Assembly (NCBI GenBank): GCA_900548615.1
Contig: URKW01000089.1
Location: 1 to 8,054, forward strand
Length of the DNA stretch: 8,054 nt
Source: an uncultured Eubacteriales bacterium
Lineage (GTDB): Bacteria; Bacillota; Clostridia; Oscillospirales; Oscillospiraceae
Direction: 5' to 3'
This document shows positions 1-5,966 of the stretch, piece after piece. A program made the position numbers and the translations under genes. Position 1 is the first letter of the stretch, and every line of letters begins with the position of its first letter. Below the pieces are notes generated by a model that worked only from the letters and a program-made list of their open reading frames with translations, was not told the origin of the DNA and searched no databases.

Positions 1-6
1 CCGAGA

Positions 7-51
7 TCGACACTAAAAACATGCCACCGGCATGTTTTCTTAACGTGTCGA
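7..51. terminator. Terminator-like hairpin nested in a second inverted repeat
   Basis: Arms 16-25 (AAAACATGCC) and 29-38 (GGCATGTTTT) form a perfect 10-bp stem around a 3-nt loop. On the plus strand it is followed by CTT after four T's. On the minus strand the stem runs into five T's, so it could stop transcription both ways. A second inverted repeat, TCGACAC at 7-13 and GTGTCGA at 45-51, encloses it. The gene it would terminate is outside the window, so direction is uncertain. Confidence 0.55.
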
Positions 52-95
52 CCCCTCCTCTACGCACGGAAACAGGAAAACCGTTACGTTACTGT

Positions 96-121
96 GCGGC
101 GGCATGACCACATGCCGCCGC
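96..121. repeat. GC-rich perfect hairpin
   Basis: Arms 96-106 and 111-121 (GCGGCGGCATG and its exact complement) give an 11-bp stem with loop ACCA. There is no T-tract on either side, so it does not look like an intrinsic terminator. It may be a REP-like intergenic palindrome or an mRNA 3'-end stabiliser. Confidence 0.5.
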
Positions 122-155
122 CAATGAACACGGCGGATATGTCATAGCCATGTAG

Positions 156-177
156 GGCGGGGCCCATGTGCCCCGCC
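156..177. repeat. GTAGGG-type hairpin, copy 1
   Basis: Arms 156-163 (GGCGGGGC) and 170-177 (GCCCCGCC) form an 8-bp stem around CCATGT. The hairpin is preceded by ATGTAGGG, the same lead-in found before the hairpin at 301-325, so the two look like variants of one short palindromic element. There is no T-tract. Confidence 0.5.
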
Positions 178-185
178 GCAAAGCC

Positions 186-294
186 TGTCATTCCGAGACA
201 GTGACCGATGTCACTGTCGTGGGAATCCGTATTTTTTCATTATCAAAGGGAATACGGATTGCCACACCAGTGTGAGCACTGGTTCGCAATGACA
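186..294. repeat. 109-bp compound palindrome (MITE/REP-like element)
   Basis: The left half starts TGTCATT (186-192) and the right half ends AATGACA (288-294). A perfect 10-bp stem, AATCCGTATT at 224-233 with 251-260, forms the inner trunk. Each half also carries its own hairpin between these two stems: 197-205 with 210-218 (9 bp, loop CGAT) on the left, and 266-272 with 277-283 (7 bp, loop TGAG) on the right. The whole would fold as a cruciform with two side arms. The arms are similar but not identical, as expected of an ageing mobile palindrome. It has no coding capacity, so any movement would need a transposase supplied in trans. No target-site duplication is obvious. Confidence 0.6.
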
Positions 295-300
295 AAATGT

Positions 301-325
301 AGGGGCGGACGAACTGTCCGCCCCT
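301..325 (-). terminator. GTAGGG-type hairpin, copy 2; possible ftsH terminator
   Basis: Arms 301-310 (AGGGGCGGAC) and 316-325 form a perfect 10-bp stem with loop GAACT, 13 bp beyond the ftsH stop codon. Read on the minus strand it is followed by ACATTTTG, a weak T-rich tail. It is well placed to end the ftsH transcript, but its likeness to the hairpin at 156-177 suggests it may simply be another copy of an intergenic repeat. Confidence 0.4.
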
Positions 326-338
326 GTAGGGTATTTAC

Positions 339-2504
339 TTATTCCGGCTTGTCTTCCGGCTTATCCTCCGTGGATTCGCCCTCGGAGGTATTCTCCGGCT
401 GATCTTCCGCCTTTCCCTCCTCCGGCTTCGCGTCGAAGTCCGGCATGGGGATGGGCTGGGAGACGATGTTGATGTGCTTGGCGGGCGCCTCGATGGTCTC
501 CGGCACGCTGGGACGGAACAGGGGCTGCTCCGGCTCCCGTGTGGCGCCGTAGTTGTCCACGGTCTCGGGGTCGCGGCCCTCGATAATGGCCATCATCTCC
601 TGACCGGTGATGGTCTCCTTCTTCAGCAGGTACGCGGCGATCTTGTCCAGCAGTTCCCGATTCTCCATCAGGATCTCCTTGGCTTCCTTGTGGCACTGGC
701 GGATGATCTTGATGGTTTCGCGGTCAGCGGCGGCGTAGGTCTCCTGCGCGCAGGTCATGGAGTAGCCACCGTCCAGATACTGGCTCTGCACCGTGCCCAG
801 CGCCACCATGTCGAACTCGTCGCACATACCGAACCGGGCCACCAGATTCCGGGCCATCTCCGTGGCCCGCTCAATGTCGTTGGCGGCACCGGAGGTCATG
901 GTGTTGCACACCACCTCCTCGCTGGAACGGCCTGCCAGCAGGGTACGGATCTCCGCCAGAATGTCCTCCCTGGACATGAGGAACTTCTCCTCCTCCGGCA
1001 AATGCAGCGTGTAGCCCAGCGCCCCCTGCGTGTGGGGCACGATGGTGATCTTGCTGACAGGCTGGGCGTTCTTCTGCTTGGCGGCCACCAGCGCGTGACC
1101 CACCTCGTGATAGGCGATGATGCGCTTTTCCTGCTCGGTGATGACAGTGCCCTTTTTCTCGCTGCCGGCGATGACCAGCTCAAAGGACACCAGCAGATCG
1201 TTCTGATTCACGGCGCGGCGGCCCTTGCGGACGGCCCGCAGAGCGGCCTCGTTCACCAGATTGGCAAGGTCGGCACCCACGCAGCCGGCGGTCGCTTGGG
1301 CGATCTTCTCCAGATTGACGTCCTCCGCCAGCTTGATGTTGCGGGTGTGAACCTGCAGGGTCGCCAGACGGCCCGCCAGATTGGGACGGTCCACGATGAT
1401 GCGGCGGTCGAAGCGGCCGGGACGCAGCAGCGCCTTGTCCAGCACCTCCGGACGGTTGGTGGCGGCCAGCACGATGATACCCTTGCTGGGGTCAAAGCCG
1501 TCCATCTCCGCCAGCAGCTGGTTCAGGGTCTGCTCCCGCTCGTCGTTGCCGCCGCCGAAGCGGCTGTCGCGGGTCTTGCCGATGGCGTCGATCTCGTCGA
1601 TGAAAATGATGCAGGGCGCGACCTTGGCGGCCTCCTTGAACAGGTCGCGGACACGGCTGGCACCCACGCCCACAAACATCTCCACAAAGCCGGAACCGGA
1701 AATGGAGAAGAAGGGGACGCCGGCCTCGCCGGCTACCGCCTTGGCCAGCAGAGTCTTACCGGTACCGGGAGAGCCCACCAGCAGCGCGCCCTTGGGGAGC
1801 TTGGCGCCGATGGCGGTGTATCTGCCGGGGTTGTGTAGGAAGTCGATGATCTCCTCCAGGGATTCCTTGGCCTCGTCCTGACCGGCCACGTCCTTGAAGG
1901 TGACGCCGGTGGATTTTTCCATGTACACCTTGGCGTTGGATTTGCCCACGCTGCCGATGCCGCCGAAGCCGCCGCCGGACTTGCTGAGGATCCGCATCAC
2001 CAGCATGAACAGGCTCACCATAATGATGATGGGCAGCACGTAGCTGGCCATGAAGGCCAGCACCGGGCTCAGCTGCGCCTTATAGTAGCCGGTGTACGCC
2101 ACATTGTGTTCTTCCAGCAGGGGCAGCAGCTGACTGTCGGACAGCTGCTTGGTGAACAGCGTCAGCTGGGTCTCCTTGGACTGGGTGTAGCTCTTGGGCT
2201 GCGCGGTGCTGCCCTCCTCCACCTCCTCGGTGTAGGTATAGCCGTCCACCGGTGTGATGTAAATGGTGCTGTCCCTGAACAGGATCTCCTTGACCTGATC
2301 CTTCTCCACCATGTCCACCATTTCGCTGTACTTGATTTCGTGGCTGGAGGTCTTGTTGGCGGTGTTACCGGAGTAGGCGCTGATGTAGTTCATCGCCACC
2401 GTCAGCACCACGGCCCACAGCACCAGCGTCAGGATGCCCCGCATGCGGTTGTTGTTTTTGTTGTTATTGTTCCGGTTGTCGCGGTTATTGTTGTTATCTG
2501 CCAT
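339..2504 (-). CDS. ftsH: ATP-dependent zinc metalloprotease FtsH
   Basis: Membrane-anchored AAA+ protease of 721 residues. The family forms hexamers that pull membrane and cytosolic proteins through a pore and degrade them using ATP. Seen in order: an Asn-rich N-terminus (4-19); membrane helix about 23-44; external domain about 45-144; second helix about 146-172; Walker A GSPGTGKT (244-251); pore loop around F277-G281; Walker B IIFIDEIDAI (299-308); arginine fingers R361 and R364 in LRPGRFDR; zinc site HEVGH (466-470) with third ligand D543 in NDIERA; and an acidic Pro/Glu-rich tail (about 650-721). All catalytic residues are present. Walker A has Ser at its second position where Pro is usual. 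The start at 2504 follows AAGGAGG by 5 nt; the open frame extends upstream to 2810 but would overlap rlmB and its promoter. The Asn-rich start and the tail make it longer than the usual 610-650 residues. Transcribed alone, divergent from rlmB. Confidence 0.97.
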   Translation of the reverse strand: MADNNNNRDNRNNNNKNNNRMRGILTLVLWAVVLTVAMNYISAYSGNTANKTSSHEIKYSEMVDMVEKDQVKEILFRDSTIYITPVDGYTYTEEVEEGSTAQPKSYTQSKETQLTLFTKQLSDSQLLPLLEEHNVAYTGYYKAQLSPVLAFMASYVLPIIIMVSLFMLVMRILSKSGGGFGGIGSVGKSNAKVYMEKSTGVTFKDVAGQDEAKESLEEIIDFLHNPGRYTAIGAKLPKGALLVGSPGTGKTLLAKAVAGEAGVPFFSISGSGFVEMFVGVGASRVRDLFKEAAKVAPCIIFIDEIDAIGKTRDSRFGGGNDEREQTLNQLLAEMDGFDPSKGIIVLAATNRPEVLDKALLRPGRFDRRIIVDRPNLAGRLATLQVHTRNIKLAEDVNLEKIAQATAGCVGADLANLVNEAALRAVRKGRRAVNQNDLLVSFELVIAGSEKKGTVITEQEKRIIAYHEVGHALVAAKQKNAQPVSKITIVPHTQGALGYTLHLPEEEKFLMSREDILAEIRTLLAGRSSEEVVCNTMTSGAANDIERATEMARNLVARFGMCDEFDMVALGTVQSQYLDGGYSMTCAQETYAAADRETIKIIRQCHKEAKEILMENRELLDKIAAYLLKKETITGQEMMAIIEGRDPETVDNYGATREPEQPLFRPSVPETIEAPAKHINIVSQPIPMPDFDAKPEEGKAEDQPENTSEGESTEDKPEDKPE
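2448..2495 (-). repeat. Asn-codon low-complexity tract at the FtsH N-terminus
   Basis: Residues 4-19 of FtsH are 12 Asn out of 16, broken by Arg, Asp, Arg and Lys. They are encoded by a run of AAC/AAT triplets. The tract lies on the cytosolic side just before the first membrane helix. Such a triplet run can vary in length by slippage. Confidence 0.8.
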
Positions 2505-2508
2505 GGAA

Positions 2509-2516
2509 CCCTCCTT
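2509..2516 (-). promoter_or_regulatory. ftsH ribosome-binding site
   Basis: Minus-strand AAGGAGGG lies immediately before the ATG at 2504, with five bases between the AAGGAGG core and the start codon. It is a near-perfect Shine-Dalgarno sequence. It decides the start against the longer open frame that extends to 2810. Confidence 0.9.
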
Positions 2517-2551
2517 AAAGAGATATCCGGGTATCATAAAGTATAAATGAC

Positions 2552-2580
2552 AGTATACCACAAAGGGCGGTACGCCACAA
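2552..2580 (-). promoter_or_regulatory. Predicted sigma-A promoter of ftsH
   Basis: On the minus strand, -35 TTGTGG (2575-2580) and -10 TATACT (2552-2557) are separated by exactly 17 bp. The -10 is preceded by TGTG one base upstream, an extended -10 motif. Transcription would start near 2545, giving a leader of about 40 nt. A second TATACT at 2540-2545 has no matching -35. I see no CIRCE or CtsR-like operator. Confidence 0.65.
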
Positions 2581-2624
2581 GCGGCACATTGGCGGATTTT
2601 CTGTAAAATTTCTATGAATCGGAC

Positions 2625-2653
2625 TTTATCTTGCGGTGGGGGTATGGTATAAT
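2625..2653 (+). promoter_or_regulatory. Predicted sigma-A promoter of the rlmB operon
   Basis: A perfect -10 TATAAT (2648-2653) is preceded by TATG one base upstream (2643-2646), a strong extended -10. The best-placed -35, TTTATC at 2625-2630 with a 17-bp spacer, is weak, so the promoter probably relies on the extended element. The start would be near 2660, about 32 nt before the ATG. It faces away from the ftsH promoter, with the two -10 boxes about 90 bp apart. Confidence 0.7.
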
Positions 2654-2691
2654 CAATACTGAATCGATATATCTGGAAAGGAATTGTTTCT

Positions 2692-3474
2692 ATGAAAGAG
2701 CAGACGACCGCGCCGAAGCGCCGCCCTGTGGCGGAGGCGGAGGCCGACGGCATGATCGAGGGACGCAACGCGGTGATCGAGGCGCTGCGGGCCGGAACGG
2801 CCATCGACAAGATCTATCTTGCCAAGGGCGAGACGGACAAGACGCTGGGCCACATCGCTTCCAAGGCCCGCGCGGCGGGTGTTGTGGTGGTGGAGGCCGA
2901 CCGCCGCAAGCTGGACGCCATGTCTCGCACCCACGCCCATCAGGGCGTTATCGCGCTGGCCGCCGTCCGGGAATATGTGACGGTGGAGAGCATTTTGCAG
3001 ACCGCCGCCGACAGGGGCGAAGCGCCGCTGCTGGTGATCTGCGACGAGATCTCCGATCCCCACAATTTGGGCGCCATCCTCCGTACCGCCGAGTGCGCCG
3101 GGGCCCACGGCGTCATCATCCCCAAGCGTCGCAGCGCGGGACTGACTGCCATCGTGGCAAAGACCTCCGCCGGTGCGGTCAGCTATATGCCGGTGGCGCG
3201 GGTGGCCAACATCCCCTCGCTGCTGAAAGACCTGAAAAAGCAGGGCGTCTGGGTGTTCGGCACCGCCGCCGACGGCAACACCACCCTGTATAACGCCGAC
3301 CTGAAAGGCCCTGCCGCCATCGTCATCGGCTCCGAGGGCGACGGCATGACCCGCCTTGTGGCGGAAAACTGCGATTTTCTGGTCAGCATCCCCATGAAAG
3401 GACAGATCTCCTCCCTGAATGCCTCCGCCGCAGCGGCTATCCTGCTGTATGAGGCGGTGCGCCAGCGGAGCTGA
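2692..3474 (+). CDS. rlmB: TrmH/SpoU-family 23S rRNA (guanosine-2'-O)-methyltransferase, RlmB type
   Basis: SPOUT-fold methyltransferase of 260 residues. The family moves a methyl group from S-adenosylmethionine to a ribose 2'-OH of rRNA; RlmB acts on G2251 of the 23S peptidyl-transferase region. An N-terminal substrate-binding domain starts at IEGRNAVIEAL (about 22-32) and runs to about 95. The three SpoU motifs follow: motif 1 DPHNLGAILRTAE (122-134) with N125 and catalytic R131; motif 2 IGSEGDGM (212-219); and motif 3 IPMKGQISSLNASAA (233-247), which helps form the knotted cofactor site. Length and motif order are normal for RlmB. A polar 20-residue extension precedes the domain. AAAGGA about 9 nt upstream supports the ATG at 2692. 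First gene of a predicted two-gene operon. The exact target nucleotide cannot be read from sequence; a tRNA-specific TrmH is less likely given the RlmB-type N-terminal domain. Confidence 0.9.
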   Translation: MKEQTTAPKRRPVAEAEADGMIEGRNAVIEALRAGTAIDKIYLAKGETDKTLGHIASKARAAGVVVVEADRRKLDAMSRTHAHQGVIALAAVREYVTVESILQTAADRGEAPLLVICDEISDPHNLGAILRTAECAGAHGVIIPKRRSAGLTAIVAKTSAGAVSYMPVARVANIPSLLKDLKKQGVWVFGTAADGNTTLYNADLKGPAAIVIGSEGDGMTRLVAENCDFLVSIPMKGQISSLNASAAAAILLYEAVRQRS

Positions 3475-3488
3475 GAAAAAGGATATCC

Positions 3489-5717
3489 ATGCGCAGGCAA
3501 GACGAGGAACAACTGCATACCCCCGCCGTCCCTGAGGACGAGGCGTTTACGCTGGAATCCATCCTGGCCGAATACGGCAAGGGTGGGCGTCAGCCTGCCC
3601 CGATCGAGGAGCCTGCGCCCACACCCGCGCCGGAGCCTGTTTCGGAGCCGGAGCCGGAACCCAAACCCATTCCGGAACCGGAGCCTGCTCCCGAGCCTGA
3701 ACCGGAGCAGGAAGAGAAAATCACCACCCGCCTGCCTAAAACGGAAAAGCGGGAGAAGAAGCGGGAGCGCCGCAAAAAGGCGGAAAAGGGCGACACCACG
3801 GAGCTTCCGGTGATCCGCACCGGCCAGCCGCCGAAGCCCTACGTGCCGCCTGCACCGGAGCCGGAGGAGGAGGAGCTGCCGCCGGATCGGGTGTCGCTGA
3901 AAAACGTCATGTACGACACGGTGGACGCGGTGCTGGCGGAGAATGACGACGGGATCTTGGAGGAGCCGCTTACTCTGCGGGAGCGGCTGCGCGAGCTGAC
4001 GGCCCGCCTCCATGCCCGGAAAAAGCCCCGGCGGCACGATACCGAGCAGCTGTGGGCGGAGCCGGAGCGTCCGGAACCGGAGCCGGAGCCGCTTGAACCG
4101 GAGCCGGACAGCGACGAGGCCTTCCGGGCGGAAAAGCGCCGGGCCAAGCACCTGAGCCGCTCGCTGACCATATTGAGCTTTCCCGTGGCCGCGCTGATCG
4201 CGCTGGCGGTGCTGGACGGGCTGGGCTATATGCCTGCCGCGTGGCAGGAGAACGCCATGCTGCGGGGCCATCTGCCGGTAGGCGTGATGATGCTGGCGGC
4301 CATCTTCGCGATGGACGTGTGGAAATACGCCTTTCAGGAGCTGAAAAAGGGCCATGTCACCAGCGCCTTCGGTGCGCTGCTGCTGGTTTTTGCGGTGGCG
4401 TTTGACGGCATCGTGTCCGCCGCTATTACCCAGGACGGTCACATGCCATTTGCCGCCACCACGGCGCTGCTGATGTGGATGGAGCAGTGGGCGCTGCTGC
4501 TGCGCTCCGAGACACGGCGCGAGGCGTTCCAGCTGGCCAATGTGGGCGGCGAGCCGCCCTATGTGGCGTCCCAGCTGGACATGGGTATCTGCAAGCAGAA
4601 GGGACGGCTGGAGGGCTTTTACCGCATGACGGACAAGCCCGATCCCGCCTGTCGCTGGCAGTGGTATCTGACGCCGCTGCTGCTGAGCGCCGCCACGGTG
4701 CTTTCCGCCGTGGTGTGCCTGTCCGGGCAGGGCATGGAGAGCTTCCTACGGGTCTGGTCGGCCCACCTGACGGTGTCGCTGCCCCTGTCGCTGCCGCTGA
4801 CGGCGGCGCTGCCGCTGCACCGCCTGCAGCACCGTCTCACACGGGGCGGCAGCGCGCTGGCGGGCTATGCCGGGGCGCTGCCTCTGAGCCGCAGCCGCCA
4901 GCTGCTGGTGACGGAGAACGACCTGTTCCCCACCGGCACGGTGGCGTTCAACGGCTACAAGGTCTATGGCGAGGAGCGCATCAAGATGCTCTCCTACGCC
5001 GCCGGAATGGCGCAGGCGGCGCACAGCCAGCTGTCGCCCCTGTTTCGCCAGCAATTGGCGGCGGAGGGCGGGTTCTCCGCCCGCGTGGATGACCTGCGCT
5101 TCTGTGAGGAGGGCGGCGTGACCGGCATGATCCGGGGCGAGACCGTCGCCATGGGCAGCGCGTATTTCATGCGCAAGCAGAAGGTGACGCTGCCCCACGA
5201 CCTGAAGCTGCAAACCGGTGTGTTTCTGGCGATCGACGGCGTGCTGGGCGCTATCTTCGTCATCAAGTACCAGCCCTCCCGCAATGTGGACTGGGCGCTG
5301 CGGGCACTGCACCGGGCGGGCATGCGGCCTGTGCTGGCGGTGCGCAGCGGCAACGTGACGCCGGGACTTCTGAAGCGGAAGTTCGGACTGGACTGCAAGC
5401 CGGTCTATCCCAATGTCTCCGCACGGCTGGCACTGTCCGACGCTATGGAGCAGCGGGGCGAGGCCCCCAACGCCGTGATCTACCGGGAGGGGCTGATGCC
5501 ATTGGCCGAGGCTGCCATCGGCTCCCGCCGCCTGCGCAGTGCCACCCGGACGGGAACGTGGCTGTGCTATCTGGGTGCGGTGGTGGGTTTGCTGCTGACC
5601 TATTACCTGACCTCCGTGGGCAGCTACGGCACGCTGTCGCCGCTGTACATGCTGGGCTTTCTGGCGCTGTGGCTGCTGCCGACGCTGCTGCTGAGCGGAC
5701 TGGTGAAGCATTACTAA
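3489..5717 (+). CDS. Degenerate P1B-type ATPase-like membrane protein with Pro/Glu-rich N-terminal tail
   Basis: I do not recognise a named family, but the architecture follows a heavy-metal P-type ATPase. Residues 1-220 are charged and probably disordered, with Pro-Glu repeats. Helices fall at about 224-246, 260-280, 291-312, 319-338, 392-413, 420-442, 690-708 and 717-738, which is the 4+2+2 layout of P1B pumps. Where CPC is expected, the sixth helix has SLPLSLP (430-436). About 44 residues on, FPTGT (480-484) stands where DKTGT should be, so the phosphorylated Asp is missing. An N-domain-like GGVTGMIRGETVAMGSAYFM (542-561) is retained. VRSGN (618-622) replaces TGDN, and YREGLMPLAEAAIG (665-678) replaces GDGxNDxPALxxADVG. 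The helix 4-5 loop is only about 53 residues with no TGE, so most of the actuator domain is gone. Pumping by the normal cycle seems impossible; a binding, sensing or scaffold role is inferred. AAGG sits 6 nt before the ATG, 14 bp after rlmB. The frame is intact, which argues against a decaying gene. Confidence 0.7.
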   Translation: MRRQDEEQLHTPAVPEDEAFTLESILAEYGKGGRQPAPIEEPAPTPAPEPVSEPEPEPKPIPEPEPAPEPEPEQEEKITTRLPKTEKREKKRERRKKAEKGDTTELPVIRTGQPPKPYVPPAPEPEEEELPPDRVSLKNVMYDTVDAVLAENDDGILEEPLTLRERLRELTARLHARKKPRRHDTEQLWAEPERPEPEPEPLEPEPDSDEAFRAEKRRAKHLSRSLTILSFPVAALIALAVLDGLGYMPAAWQENAMLRGHLPVGVMMLAAIFAMDVWKYAFQELKKGHVTSAFGALLLVFAVAFDGIVSAAITQDGHMPFAATTALLMWMEQWALLLRSETRREAFQLANVGGEPPYVASQLDMGICKQKGRLEGFYRMTDKPDPACRWQWYLTPLLLSAATVLSAVVCLSGQGMESFLRVWSAHLTVSLPLSLPLTAALPLHRLQHRLTRGGSALAGYAGALPLSRSRQLLVTENDLFPTGTVAFNGYKVYGEERIKMLSYAAGMAQAAHSQLSPLFRQQLAAEGGFSARVDDLRFCEEGGVTGMIRGETVAMGSAYFMRKQKVTLPHDLKLQTGVFLAIDGVLGAIFVIKYQPSRNVDWALRALHRAGMRPVLAVRSGNVTPGLLKRKFGLDCKPVYPNVSARLALSDAMEQRGEAPNAVIYREGLMPLAEAAIGSRRLRSATRTGTWLCYLGAVVGLLLTYYLTSVGSYGTLSPLYMLGFLALWLLPTLLLSGLVKHY
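3594..3713 (+). repeat. Pro-Glu codon repeat
   Basis: Repeating CCG-GAG and CCT-GAG/GAA triplet pairs encode residues 36-75 of the P-type-ATPase-like protein, mostly PE/PA dipeptides. A shorter Pro/Glu patch lies at residues 120-133 and another clear PEPE block at 191-206 (4059-4106). Such segments form stiff, extended, acidic linkers. Between them lies a very basic stretch rich in Lys and Arg (about 85-100). Confidence 0.8.
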
Positions 5718-5732
5718 GGTTTATAAAGATGG

Positions 5733-5764
5733 AAAGCCACGGCGGATTTTCCGCCGTGGCTTTT
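5733..5764 (+). terminator. Intrinsic terminator of the rlmB operon
   Basis: Starting 16 nt after the stop codon, AAAGCCACGGCGGA (5733-5746) pairs perfectly with 5750-5763 around a TTT loop. This is a 14-bp stem with a GC-rich core, ending in TTTT (5761-5764). It is a textbook rho-independent terminator on the plus strand. On the minus strand the T-tail is shorter, so action there would be weaker. Confidence 0.9.
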
Positions 5765-5768
5765 CGAC

Positions 5769-5787
5769 TCTGGTCGACCTGACCAGA
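5769..5787. repeat. Small hairpin after the terminator
   Basis: TCTGGTC (5769-5775) pairs with GACCAGA (5781-5787) around GACCT. It sits just behind the main terminator and is followed by A's, not T's, on the plus strand. It may be a remnant repeat or chance. No function is visible. Confidence 0.3.
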
Positions 5788-5817
5788 AAAAGGGAAAGCT
5801 TGTTGTATAAGTTGACG

Positions 5818-5844
5818 AAATCTCCCGTAAGACAGGGGATTTTT
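5818..5844 (+). terminator. Weak stem-loop with T-tail upstream of the EF-G promoter
   Basis: AAATCTCC (5818-5825) pairs with GGGGATTT (5835-5842), including one G-T pair, around a 9-nt loop and inside a run of five T's (5840-5844). It could be a backup terminator that isolates the EF-G gene from the upstream operon. It lies upstream of the predicted EF-G start site, so it cannot be an attenuator for that transcript. Confidence 0.35.
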
Positions 5845-5867
5845 CCTACAAATATTAAAAATAAAGG

Positions 5868-5896
5868 TTGTCAGACTTGCAAAAGTGAGCTATAAT
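5868..5896 (+). promoter_or_regulatory. Strong predicted sigma-A promoter of the EF-G-like gene
   Basis: TTGTCA (5868-5873) and TATAAT (5891-5896) are 17 bp apart. The -35 matches consensus at 5 of 6 positions, the -10 is perfect, and the sequence upstream of the -35 is AT-rich (about 5840-5865), resembling an UP element. Transcription should begin near 5903, leaving a leader of about 64 nt. This is the best promoter in the window and fits a highly expressed gene. Confidence 0.85.
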
Positions 5897-5966
5897 CGTC
5901 ATGTTGAGCGTATTGCGCGCGGCAGCGCCCGTGCGCTGGATCAAATTGAAGGGAGAACACACCATT

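Larger units (their letters stand above)
1..338. other. Gene-free region packed with inverted repeats
   Basis: I see no credible coding sequence here. The one short open frame, starting at 208, lies mostly inside a palindrome and runs antisense into the end of ftsH. At least five perfect or near-perfect stem-loops occupy the region (16-38, 96-121, 156-177, 186-294, 301-325). The left part probably carries the terminator of a gene lying outside the window, and the right end is the 3' flank of ftsH. The density of palindromes suggests an intergenic repeat cluster rather than a decayed gene. Confidence 0.75.

Noticed and set aside
208..402. 64-codon plus-strand frame at the left side
   Set aside because: It is made of palindromic repeat sequence and the antisense of the ftsH 3' end, with no ribosome-binding site.
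480..720. Possible frameshift or separate gene at the FtsH C-terminal tail
   Set aside because: The tail is in the same frame as the protease domain with no stop or shift. Its codon style does not change, so it is a natural extension.
474..1838. Long open frame on the plus strand (454 codons) opposite ftsH
   Set aside because: It lies wholly antisense to an intact, fully motif-bearing FtsH. Its translation is low-complexity His/Gly/Leu/Gln sequence with no domain, as expected from a GC-rich shadow frame.
2505..2810. Upstream extension of the ftsH frame by 102 codons
   Set aside because: It would overlap rlmB and its promoter and the predicted ftsH promoter. The ATG at 2504 has a near-perfect Shine-Dalgarno sequence and begins a normal FtsH N-terminus.
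3183..4442. 419-codon minus-strand frame spanning the end of rlmB and the start of the pseudo-pump gene
   Set aside because: It crosses two well-supported plus-strand genes, has Arg/Leu/Gly-rich low-complexity content and no ribosome-binding site or domain.
5806..5811. TATAAG as a possible second -10 box upstream of the EF-G-like gene
   Set aside because: There is no -35 match at 16-18 bp spacing, and a stem-loop with T-tail (5818-5844) follows. The TTGTCA-17-TATAAT promoter at 5868-5896 is far better.
5901..5966. Alternative, earlier ATG for the EF-G-like gene at 5901
   Set aside because: It falls just 5 bp after the -10 box, at or before the predicted transcription start, so it would lack a leader and ribosome-binding site. 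The family N-terminus begins at the 5967 start.
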